A DNA stretch of 64,000 nucleotides from NCBI GenBank assembly GCA_030848705.1, contig CM061245.1:66366006-66430005 (forward strand). The letters run 5' to 3'. The notes beneath the pieces were generated by a model. It did not search any database, was not told where the DNA came from, and saw only the letters and a list, made by a program, of their open reading frames with translations. This document shows positions 46,370-56,356 of the stretch, piece by piece (the first letter of the stretch is position 1; every line of letters begins with the position of its first letter). The DNA comes from Heracleum sosnowskyi. Lineage: Eukaryota > Streptophyta > Magnoliopsida > Apiales > Apiaceae. The position numbers were made by a program, and so were the translations under genes.

Positions 46370-48400
46370 CTACCGATCAGCCAGCTGTAAAGACATAGTA
46401 GTAGGTTTAGGCTCCGGCAGCCCAAGTTGCATGAAGACAGACAACGGCATCAAATTAATGCTAGCTCCCAAGTCACACAAGCACTTGTTGAAAGATAGAT
46501 TGCTGATGCTGCATGGTATGGTGAAACTTCCCGGATCTTTAAGCTTCGGTGGCAATTTCTGCTGTAGAACTGCACTACACTCCTCTGTCAAAGCAACGGT
46601 GTCCAAATCCTCGAATTTCAACTTCCGAGATAGAATACCCTTCATGAACTTAGCATAGCTCGGCATCTGTTCAAGAGCTTCTGCAAAAGGTATGTTGATG
46701 TGTAACTTCTTGAAAACCTCGAGAAATTTGGCGAATTTTGTGTCAAGATTCTGCTTCTGTAGCCTATTTGGATATGGAGGAGGAGGATAGATCTGGTTAC
46801 TCTCTGTAGTCGTCTTCTGGAGCCTCTTTGGGTATGGAGGAGGTGGGTAAATAGTCTGCTCCGAAGTAGACTTGTCAGCAGATTTTTTGCTCTTTTCAGC
46901 CTCACCGTCCAACTGCTTAGCTACCAAATCAAAAATTGGCTTTTCCTTAGAAGGTTCCACCTGATGCTGCTGAATTTCTTCCTCTTCTTCAACTGCTGAT
47001 TTTTGATTGCCCGTGACCTTTCCCGATCTCAAGGTAACTGCTTTCACATGTTCTTGGACAACTGTCTTTCCTGGATTAGGCTCCGTATCGCTAGGAAGAG
47101 TTCCCTGAGCTCTGCTGAGTAAGGCACTTGCCAACTGCCCCATCAGATTCTCCAAAGTCTTGAGCGATGCCGCCTGGCTTTTAACTATCATTCTCAACTC
47201 ATCCAATTCAGATTTTTCATTCGAAGACTGCCCCGCACTAGCATGAGGTTGTTGCGGAAATCCTGGTGGCTGAAATTGTTGCCTAGGAGCATACTGTGGC
47301 TGAAAATTCTGCCCTTGCTGCTGCTGAAAATTCTGAGGATTGTAAGGCTTTACTCCAAATTGCTGACCTTGGAATGGCTGATAAGGCTGCTGAGATTGTT
47401 GATTGTCGCTCCAGCTGAAATTAGGATGATTCCGGCTATTGGGATGATAGGTGGCTGGAACTGGCTGTGATGGTCTCTGAAAGTTGCTCACAAACTGCGC
47501 CGACTCACTAGATATGGCACAATTATTCGTCTCATGTGCGCCCGCACATAGCTCACACACACTAGCCACCTGCTGTACTCCAAAGTTGGACAGAGAATCA
47601 AGTTTCATTGACAAAGCCTTCAGCTGAGCTGCTATTGCCGTAGCTGCATCCACTTCCAGAACCCCTGCTACCTTGCCTAGTGATAACCTCTGAGTTGGAT
47701 TCTGATATTCATTAGCAGCCATCATCTCAATTAGTTCATAAGCTTCATCGTAGCTCTTAGCCCACAGAGCTCCACCTGATGCTGCATCAAGCATTGGTCG
47801 TGATTGACCTCCCAGTCCATTATAGAAGCAATTGATCACCATCCAATCAGGCATTCCATGATGAGGACACTTCCTAAGCATCTCCTTGTAGCGCTCCCAA
47901 GCTTCACATAAAGTTTCTCCAGAATTCTGAGCAAACTGAGTAAGAGCATTCCTGATTGCAGTTGTTTTAGCCATGGGGAAGAATTTAGTGAGAAATTTCT
48001 GAGCAAGATCCTCCCATGTAGTAATAGAACCTGTTGGTAGCGAGTGCAACCAGCCCTTAGCCTTATCCCTCAGAGAAAACGGGAAAAGTCTCAGCTTCAC
48101 AGCATCTTCTGACACTCCGTTGAACTTGAAGGTGTCGCATATCTCAATGAAATCCCTAATATGCATATTAGGATCTTCCGTCGGAGCACCCCCAAACTGC
48201 ACTGAATTCTGCACCATCTGAATCATGCCAGGCTTGATTTCAAAAGTATTAGCTGCAATAGCCGGCCTGACAATGCTAGATTGAATGTCATTGATTTTCG
48301 GCTGAGAATAGTCCTTCAAAGCCTTCGTTTCTGCTACTGGTTCTCCCATAACTAGACTTAATTCAAGTTCTTCTTTCCGAGATTGAGAACGTGTTCGCAT
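46370..48400 (-). CDS. gag: Element G Gag with protease start (Athila type)
   Basis: 676 residues, open, first ATG after the primer site. The N-terminal MRTRSQSRKEELEL and the capsid block (GAPTEDPNMHIRDFIEICDT, GWLHSLPTGSITTW, LTQFAQNSGETLCEAWERYK) are typical of Athila Gag. A CELCAGAHETNNC knuckle lies near residue 282. A Gln/Pro-rich stretch and an acidic linker with PYPKRLQK repeats follow. The end carries the protease active site, CDLGASINLMPLSVF, with DLGA in place of DTGA, as is common in Athila. A stop just after LQLADR cuts off the rest of protease. Confidence 0.9.
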   Translation of the reverse strand: MRTRSQSRKEELELSLVMGEPVAETKALKDYSQPKINDIQSSIVRPAIAANTFEIKPGMIQMVQNSVQFGGAPTEDPNMHIRDFIEICDTFKFNGVSEDAVKLRLFPFSLRDKAKGWLHSLPTGSITTWEDLAQKFLTKFFPMAKTTAIRNALTQFAQNSGETLCEAWERYKEMLRKCPHHGMPDWMVINCFYNGLGGQSRPMLDAASGGALWAKSYDEAYELIEMMAANEYQNPTQRLSLGKVAGVLEVDAATAIAAQLKALSMKLDSLSNFGVQQVASVCELCAGAHETNNCAISSESAQFVSNFQRPSQPVPATYHPNSRNHPNFSWSDNQQSQQPYQPFQGQQFGVKPYNPQNFQQQQGQNFQPQYAPRQQFQPPGFPQQPHASAGQSSNEKSELDELRMIVKSQAASLKTLENLMGQLASALLSRAQGTLPSDTEPNPGKTVVQEHVKAVTLRSGKVTGNQKSAVEEEEEIQQHQVEPSKEKPIFDLVAKQLDGEAEKSKKSADKSTSEQTIYPPPPYPKRLQKTTTESNQIYPPPPYPNRLQKQNLDTKFAKFLEVFKKLHINIPFAEALEQMPSYAKFMKGILSRKLKFEDLDTVALTEECSAVLQQKLPPKLKDPGSFTIPCSISNLSFNKCLCDLGASINLMPLSVFMQLGLPEPKPTTMSLQLADR

Positions 48401-48522
48401 ACACGCTTACTAAAGAAACTGAAACACACCAAACAAAGTAAAATTGATGAAAGAATAATCCGAGTCAGTGAACTTTAACGACCACTGATGACAAGCACAT
48501 AAACTATATATATAACACCGAG

Positions 48523-48540
48523 TCCCCGGCAGCGGCGCCA
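48523..48540 (-). promoter_or_regulatory. Element G primer binding site
   Basis: On the minus strand TGGCGCCGCTGCCGGGGA lies six bases inside the LTR, the usual Athila-type primer site. Confidence 0.88.
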
Positions 48541-48546
48541 AAAACT

Positions 48547-50129
48547 TGTTCACACAATATCACGCAAGTATACGCGGTCACAAGTAATATAAGAATAAGT
48601 AGAGTTCGTTCCCACAGAGACTGCTTTGGTTACTATAGTTATGCACTTATGCAACAATGTATGGCTATCGTTCAATGCTAAGACAAGTAACAAGTTTGTG
48701 TTTTGATTAACTAATTAACTAAACAAAATACCAAGACAATATTAAACTAAAGTTTGCTGTTTAATTACTTATGAGAATAAAACATGGGATCCTAACTTCA
48801 TTAAATACTTCATCTAGAGTCTTTTGTCCTTAATCAATGCATATGACAGTTGTGATAACTAATCGGATAACACGAAATCAGTACACGCTACCTTTCAGTA
48901 TACGTATACCAAACCACTCAAACATCCACAAAAGAGATAGAAGTTAAGCAGACACCAATTATGCTTAGACCCTATATGTCTATAAGATTTGAAAACATAA
49001 CGGTTTAACGAGCAAGTTATCCATTCAGATTACATAGGGCAGGTAAGATGGTTAAAATCACCTACGAATCATGCATGACAAACATACATAAACCTATGCT
49101 AGCATGGCAAGTTCTAAACCTCTATATCCACTTTCGCATTCAATAGAGATTAACAAACAATCTTAGATGTTAGCTACGCATCCAAGAAGAATAAGCATAA
49201 CCAAACTAGGATATCGATAATTCATCACACACATATCAATAAGGCAATCAACTACTAAATTCCATAAATAAATCCGCTAGGACCCCATGACAACGATTAG
49301 TTCATGATCCAACTTCTCATCGTCACGGGGTTTGATGAAAGCATGATTAAAAACAAGAAATCAATGATGTAAATATGAATAAGAGTTAAAGGTTTAGAGG
49401 ACAAATCTGGAAGCATCCAAAAGTTACACCAAAATTGAAGAATACAAAAAAAAACTATGTCTAGATCTCCTCGTAGTCACGTTCTTCGTTCTTGGCTCCT
49501 CGATCTTGTGCTCCAATATTGAATCTGATCTCTGGTGTGTTGTGATGTATTGTGATGTGTTGATTATGTCCCCCCAAGGTGTGTATTTATAGCTCCAAGT
49601 TGTCCCTCTTCCAAGCAATTGCCGTTTTTGAGTTAGAATAGAATTACGGCAATTTCCATCTTTGAATGCAATAAGAATTGCATATTCCATGTTAACAACT
49701 GATTCTGGAAGTTTCTGGCCGCCCCAAGCAATTACCATAATGATTATAAGTCGAATTTGTGAAAATTTCCTTATTAAAATCGAATTCTGGCAATTTCTGG
49801 CGATTCTGACTTCCTGGGCGGCCGCGCAGAATTCCAGTACAATTCCTGGACGCCCACGCAGAACCTTCTGCCTAGAATTATAGAAAATGTTGTCCTCTTC
49901 GCGTGAGCTGTAAGATCGTCAGAATCGGACTTCTAGAACTCCAGATATGGCCAAAACAGTGAAGACTGCGCAACCTACCCGGAGAATCCGAATTTTAATC
50001 AAATTAACCTCCAACTCTTGGTTCTGCAAAACTTAATGAAAACACATTAAACACACCACATACTTGAGTTCAAGTCATCAATTTAAGCCGATATGAAGCG
50101 TTCCAAGTGGATTAAAAATCCACTTATCA
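48547..50129 (-). repeat. Element G 5' LTR (right copy)
   Basis: 1583 bases, with a minus-strand TATA box (CTATAAATACAC, plus about 49580-49592). GTCTC follows at 50130-50134. Confidence 0.93.
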
Positions 50130-53100
50130 GTCTCCGTCAATTGTTTTTGAGTATCAAAACCAAGAGTATGTGGTTACTCCGGTGACTATTCGTGATGCTC
50201 TAAACTTTGAGGATTTCAATGCCTATACAATCTCTGTTGGCGATGAAGACCTGCTGAGAATGATGAGGGATATCGGTTACTCTGGGTCATTGGCTAAGGT
50301 GGGTCAATTGAAGCGTCCATTCTTGAGGAAGGAGTGGAGTTTCTTCTTTGATTGCATCACAAGAGATTTCGGGAAGAAATGCACCAATTGGGATGCGATT
50401 CCTACAGACAGTCTCCAAATCGGGTGTTCTTTACTCTATGGTACTCACTTTGATTTTGCTAGATTAGTTTTACACAATATTGGTGAAAAGATGACAGAAA
50501 ACAGGGGTGTTGTCTATTTTGCTCGTTTTTGTCAACTACTATTTTCATTCTGTGTTCCTGAAATTGAGATTCTGGAGGATGATGTTATTCAGTCATTTAG
50601 ATTGCATAAACGCATATTTTCTGACTTAACAAACAAGGATCTTAAGAAAGGGAATGTTGGTGCTCTGCTATTACCTGAAAGAGTGCAACAGTTTGGAAAT
50701 AATCCTCCACAACCACAATCACAACCTGAACCAGAACCTCAAACTCTGAACATTTCATCACTAAACACTGAACCTCCACCCTCTACTTCTCAACAACTAC
50801 AGTCTGGTGGTAGAATTAAGAAAAGAACTTTCAAGAGAAAAGTTCGAGCTAACAGGCCACTATCTACTGATGAAGATGATGTTGATCATGAAATTCTTCA
50901 TCAGAGAAAGAGGAGGATGGTAGCTAATTATCTCTTTGAAGAATTAGAAGTTGAAGCTACTGAAGCTGTCCAGGATGAAGCTCCAGAAGTTGTTGTTCCG
51001 GAGTCTGCTGTAAATGATGATAATGAGGACAGGGTCTTTGTGGATACTGAAGCTCCTGAGGTTATTATTCAGGAGGCTACTGAAGATGTTGAAGCAGCCA
51101 CTGTGCCTGACATGGCAAATGCTGATACAGAGGCTGATATGTTTGAGCAAGATGCTTTATCTGCTGATTTTGATATGGATAAAATTCTTGAAGCACATCC
51201 TAGTATCAGTGTTTGTGATACTGAGGATGTGGCAGCTGATCAGCCCACCCTAGTTTTAGAAGAGTCATTTGCTACTCATATAGTAAATTTTTCTGTGACT
51301 AATCAAGTTCCTGAAATGGGTGAGGAGGTTGATCAGATTCCTGCAGCTGCTGAGGATAAATTGGATGATGCTACAGCAGAGAATATGCAAGAAGATGCTG
51401 TTGAAAAGGTAGTTCAAGAAGAAGAAGTTGTTGCAGAGTCTGTTCCTGTAGCAGCAGAGGTTTTTGTAAATGCAAACTCTGAGATTCATCAAACTGCACA
51501 GATAAACGCTGAGGCTACTGCAGACAATGTTGCTGAAGAAATTGAAGAGCAGATAACAGAAAATGTTAATGAAGCTAGAGTTGATGTTGATAATGCTGAT
51601 CACACATCTGAAAATTCTGATCATGCAAACTCTGGGATCAATGCTTCACTTTCAAACTCTGATGATAATGAGTCAATACCTTTTCTAAGGGATCCTACTG
51701 CAGAGTCTATCAAAGAACATCAACATGCAACTAAAGCTCATTACAGGGAAATGCATTATGCAAACTGGTCCGGAGCTGATTGTATTTTCTCCAAGCAAAG
51801 GACTGCTGATTTTGTTGCTCAATCTGCAAAGGAGATTTCAAATCCTGAGTTGTTGACACATTTCAAGGCTACAGTTGTTCAAGTCAAATCATTGCACAAT
51901 CGCTTTGATGAGACTCACAAAGTTGTCATTGGATTGAGTAATGATATTGCTCTTAAGGAATTAGCATTGAAGAAAGATAGAGCTCAATTTTCATCTCTGA
52001 TCAAGGATCAAGAAGAAATCAATCAGAGGCTAAGCAAGGTAGAAGAGAATCAGACTGCTATGTCTTCTCAACTTACTTCTATTGCTACATCACTAGAGTT
52101 GCTGACATCAGTTTTTATTCCTGATGATGTCAAAAAGGGGGAGAAAGTACCTAAAGACAAATTCAAAAGGACTCCAACCTTGAGATTGAGGGATGATTCT
52201 AATGATGGTGGAAGCAGAGGAGCAGAGAAAAGGTCAAAGTCTTCTCAAGAGCAAGGGAGACTTAGGTCAAACTCTGCTAGACAGACAAACTCTGAGAGGT
52301 TAAACTCTGGTGGTCAATCTTCTTCAAGACTTAAGAGTCTAGTGATTTCATCAAATCCAACTACTGATGAAGAGATTGCTGCTAAACTGTTTATGGAAGA
52401 ACATGGTGGTGAAGCCACGGTAGAAGATATGGATGCTGAGATGAAACTTCTTGCTGAAGAACACCAGAAGAAGGTTGAAGCTGGTACTTACAAGAAAAAG
52501 GCCAAGGCTCCTAGGAGAAAGGAACTGGGAATTTCTATTAAAGAAAATGTGAACTCTCAATAGAGTTTACAATACACAAGGAGGCCTGTGATTGCAAATA
52601 CTGATAAAGGAAAATGTATACTGGTAGAAGAAGGACAGTTACCAAAGAAGAATTATTCAACCTCTGACGTTGCTCAAGTTGAATCAAGGCTAAATCAATC
52701 AACCTCTGACGTTGCTCAAGTTGATATTTCTACTAAAATTGTGACAACCTCTGACAATGCTCAAGTTGTACAAACTCAGCTAGCTCCACAACTCCAAGGT
52801 TTCTTAAGACCTGTACTTTCTGAAACTCTGAAGCTAGAAGCTGTGGACTTTTCTCAAACCAGAACAGTACATGGAAAGCAATCTTATGATAAATCTGGTT
52901 TGGGTTCACACAGAGAAAAGAGAATCAATAACAGTTCTTTTGACCATTCATCACTGGCAGAACCTGGTGTTGGGGTATCTCAAGAGAGCCTTGATAAACT
53001 AGAGTCTGTTCAGATGGTTTATCATAGAGGATTAAAGAAAGAGGTTTTGTTATACTTTATGTCTGATGGAAGAGTATACAGAGTAGGAGAAGTTGATGTT

Positions 53101-53556
53101 CAATTGAAACTATGGGAAGAGCTTGAGTACGTTCTATATCTTCTCAAAATCAAAAATAGAAGTACTCATAATGCTGCTCTAGTTCTAAGAGATAGGATGC
53201 TGAAAACAAAAGCTATGCTTGGAGGAGGTGTTTCAAGTGCATATATTCCTAAGTACAGAGATGCTTATGGAAAGATTGTTGAAATGAAGAGAAGCAGTGC
53301 CAAGTTCAAGACATCACTGGGTATAAAGGTTTTAGAATTCAACCTAGAGTCAGATAAATCTTACTTTATTCGGCAAGGGAATGAAATGAGGAAGAACATC
53401 ATTTATTCTCTGAGAGCTGCTATCTACCAGACTGGAGAAAGTGATCCAGAGCTTAAGGAATTGAAAGAAGTCATGGTGGAAGAGCTAGAAAAAGCTGAAA
53501 GGAGGCTACTCATTGACTATCTCAGGACAGTGCCTGATATTGAAGAGATTAAGTAA

Positions 53557-53701
53557 AGTCTGACTGTAAGTTTTTAAAGTTTTCTGTTCTAAGTTAAAGT
53601 TAAACTCTGTTATATTTTAAACACTGCATTTGTTATATGTTTTGACATCATCAATTATCTGATAACTTGTACATTTTTATTATGCACAAGTTGGGGGAGA
53701 T
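53557..53701 (+). promoter_or_regulatory. Element A end of ORF2 to polypurine tract
   Basis: A short untranslated tail with a TTAAACTCTG motif near 53599. It ends in the polypurine tract TTGGGGGAGAT (53691-53701), which touches the LTR. Confidence 0.8.
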
Positions 53702-54193
53702 TGTTAGATATAATTGCTGATGATTGTTTATCAGTGTTTAAGCAACAGGTACTCATCAGAGTTTACCGGAAGCCAGTCAGAGTTTATTAAAGTCTGACGG
53801 GGTGAATGTTTGGTTTAGCTGTCGGTGCTTAATTGAAGATTCTAGGAGCAATATATTCTGAAGATGGAAAGAAGCAGAATATATTGAGATGGCTAAATAA
53901 ATGGAACAGAAGACAGAAGCAATCCTAGATTGATATAAATTGTATAGCTGATTTATAGGATATCAATTAGAGATTGATTATGTAGCTGTGTACTATATAA
54001 ACACAGATAGGTTAACCCTAAAAGGGATGCGAATACTGAATATATTATTCTTGTAACCTAGCAGCTCTCTGTGATTCTTTAACATCACTGAGAGAAGAGT
54101 TATTTATATAATTCAGTTGTTGATTCATAAACAGTGTTCTCAATTGTTATTATCATACTTTTATTGATTATATATTGTGTATTCGGCCTAACA
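53702..54193 (+). repeat. Element A 3' LTR
   Basis: 492 bases, matching 1617-2108 with about eight substitutions by eye. TTGTA follows at 54194-54198. Confidence 0.96.
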
Positions 54194-55336
54194 TTGTAAA
54201 AGAGAGTTTTATCTACGACACCTCTTGTAAAGTTATTTTCAAGTAAAAATTCAGAGAGAGTGTCATACCATGTCCTTGGAGCTTGTTTGAGTCCATAGAG
54301 AGCTTTGAATAGAAAGTACACAAAGTCTGCCAGTTTGGAATCCTCAAACCGTGGAGGTTGTTCTACATACACTTCTTCTTCTAGCTCCCCATTCAGAAAA
54401 GCACTCTTCACATCCATTTGATATACTTTGTAATTGGAATGTGTTGCGAATGCCAGAAACATTCTGATGGCCTCAAGTCTTGCTACTGGTGCATAGGTTT
54501 CATCATAGTCTACACCCTCTTTTTGAGAGTAACCTTTAGCAACCAGTCTGGCTTTGTTTCTCGTTACAATGCCATCTTCATCCAACTTATTTCTGAATAC
54601 CCATCTTGTTTCTATAACATATTTTCCTTTAGGCCTGGGTACCAGCTTCCAAACTTTCTGCCTTTCAAACTGATTGAGTTCATCTTGCATTGCAATCACC
54701 CAATCTGGATCATCTAGGGCATCTTCAACTTTCTTAGGTTCTGTTTCTGAAAGGAACCCAGAATAGTGACATTCATTTTGTGATGTCCTTCTAGTTCTCA
54801 CTCTTGTGTCCAGATCAACAATGATCAAATGAAATGGATGATCTCTATTCCATACCCTTTGTCTTGGCAGATGTGATCTTGATGAATCTCCTTGTTCAAA
54901 ATGTTGTGGAGTGTGACTAGTTGATCCTTCTCCTACTCCCCTTGAGTTGTTGACGGTATGATCTGTTGACCCTGTTGATTGACTGGTGGATTCAGTAGTA
55001 GTTTGAGGATTTCCACCACTGTCACCACTTGGTCCAGAATCATTATCATTATCATTACTATTAACAACCGGAACAACTTCAGGTTCTTCTTCAATGTCAG
55101 AGAGATCTCCTGATAGATTTTAAAATACCAAGGATTCAGAGTTCTCTCTTGTTTGCAGGTCTGGTCTTTTGGTGTCATCAAATGTTACATTGAGGCTTTC
55201 CAACACCTTCTTATCTTCAATCACATACACCTGTAAGCTTTAGATTCCAGAGAATAGCCCAGAAAAATGCCTTCATCTGCTTTGGCATCAAACTTACCTA
55301 GATGTTGGGATTTATGGGTGATAGCATAGAAACAAC
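54194..55336 (-). pseudogene. Element B pol, middle part: integrase end, linker and first half of reverse transcriptase
   Basis: Minus strand. Integrase C-terminal sequence comes first (HKSQHLGKFDAKADEGIFLGYS, plus about 55265-55335), with a frame break near 55235. A poorly kept Gln/Ser/Thr linker follows (about 54830-55180). Then comes an open RT block (DPDWVIAMQDELNQFER, RNKARLVAKGYSQ, QMDVKSAFLNGELEEEVYV) to DKTLFY at the junction with A. The gene continues at 1616 downwards. Upstream of 55336 the homology stops abruptly where C-family sequence begins. Confidence 0.88.
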
Positions 55337-56356
55337 TTAACTTTGATTGTACTTAATTTTTCAAATTAAGTAGAACATACTGTCATAGCCAAAGTATGTT
55401 CTTGTAATCAGTATGTAATGTTATTCTAGTTGTATTGTTTGAAAGAAGTTCACTTATGTGTTCAAGCCTCAAAGAATGCTTTTTCGATGACAACATGAAT
55501 AAAGGTTACTGTCCTAAAGCTGTGACAGTAAGATTACAAGAAGACAGAATGTTGCAAGTCACGACAACATATTCACTCTGACAGCAACATTGGCGGAAGA
55601 CTACGCGACAATAACTATTGCCCTCGACAGCAAGTTTGGGATCCTCGACAACACTCTATGCGGGGAACTCATACTGTCACCAAAAGATCATTCCTGTGAC
55701 AGCAAGCTTTGCGGCAAAAGTAACTGTCTCAATAAAGATCCTTATGCTAGGTATCTTTCTCAGTCAAATCCAGTGACAGTTTAAATGTTCAAGAAACAGG
55801 CGTGATGCAGTATCCCTAAGCTGCACCAAGTCTGCAAGACTACGACAGAAGCTTCAAGCACTGCAAAACAAAAGCGAATCAATTCAAGAGCAAGGTCAAG
55901 TCTTTATCTGCTGAATTGGTTTAGCTGGAAATGGAATGAATCTAGGTTGCTTTCTTTGTAATGTATATCTGACATGTTAGCAATTTAGGAAAGTCACATG
56001 GGTAAGACAATCTGTAAGAAGCTGCCACTTGACAGTGACAGCAGCTTCACAAACCCGTGACTGATAGTGATAGGGTTAGTCTTATACCTACTATCAATTC
56101 ATTCTAGAAATGTAACGAAGACAAGCAAGTGTCTTGGAAGAAAACCTGAAGCTCGAGAATTCTTTCTTGAGGTTGTAGCAACACTTTGCAAAATAAATAA
56201 AACATTTATTTTGTGAATCTTGTTCTTACTGAATACTGTTCGTGATTGCATATATTGCTGATAACGTTTAATCTTGATTTTAGTTGTTGAAATTTAGATT
56301 GAATTTTATCAGTATTGCATTCATCCCCCCCCTTCTGCAATACACAAGGACTAACA
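55337..56356 (+). repeat. Element C probable 5' LTR
   Basis: Ends GGACTAACA after a C-tract with TTCT (near 56325-56336), just like the LTR end of D. Family motifs (GACAGCAA, TACTGTCA, GTGACAGT) recur between 55380 and 56060. A perfect 9-bp inverted repeat around TTC lies at 55351-55371. The start is uncertain: 55337 is where B homology ends, and TGTGTTC at 55457 is another candidate. Confidence 0.6.

Larger units (their letters stand above)
42410..50129 (-). mobile_element. Element G: Athila-like Ty3/gypsy retrotransposon, core of pol deleted
   Basis: LTRs 42410-43992 and 48547-50129, 1583 bases each, TGTTCACA to CTTATCA, about twenty differences by eye. Target duplication GTCTC (42405-42409 and 50130-50134). 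Coding strand minus: LTR (right), TGGCGCC primer site, gag-protease, direct jump to the end of integrase, 1.5 kb untranslated, LTR (left). Reverse transcriptase, RNase H and most of integrase are gone, so G is non-autonomous. Confidence 0.94.
42184..53556 (+). pseudogene. Element A ORF2 (split by element G; one in-frame stop)
   Basis: Coding parts are 42184-42409 and 50135-53556. Skipping G and one GTCTC copy keeps the frame. The N-terminal domain matches D ORF2 at spaced blocks (IRTFWQTCVYDDGG, QEYVVTPVTIRDAL, VYFARFCQLLFSF). A long acidic region follows (Glu/Asp/Ala/Val-rich), then a coiled coil near 51900-52110 and the shared KKGEK (52134-52148). TAG at 52561-52563 interrupts before a C-terminal domain (LKLWEELEYVLYLLKIK, then KKVEA-like helices). 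The middle has six or more family motifs. No signal peptide or membrane helix is visible. Function unknown. Confidence 0.8.
1617..54193 (+). mobile_element. Element A: Sirevirus-like Ty1/copia retrotransposon, opened by nested insertions
   Basis: LTRs of 492 bases each lie at 1617-2108 and 53702-54193, beginning TGTTAG and ending CTAACA. The flanking TTGTA (1612-1616 and 54194-54198) is the target duplication. Order: LTR, methionyl primer site, gag, pol, long spacer, third ORF, polypurine tract, LTR. Gypsy element E (4770-37729) interrupts pol and gypsy element G (42410-50129) interrupts ORF2. Without them and one copy of each duplication A would be about 11.9 kb. About eight LTR differences seen by eye make A the oldest of the complete elements here. 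Single nonsense codons break gag, pol and ORF2. Confidence 0.95.

Noticed and set aside
54100..54200. Extension of B reverse transcriptase into 54100-54193
   Set aside because: These bases are the 3' LTR of A read through by chance; the true B sequence stops at the TTGTA duplication.
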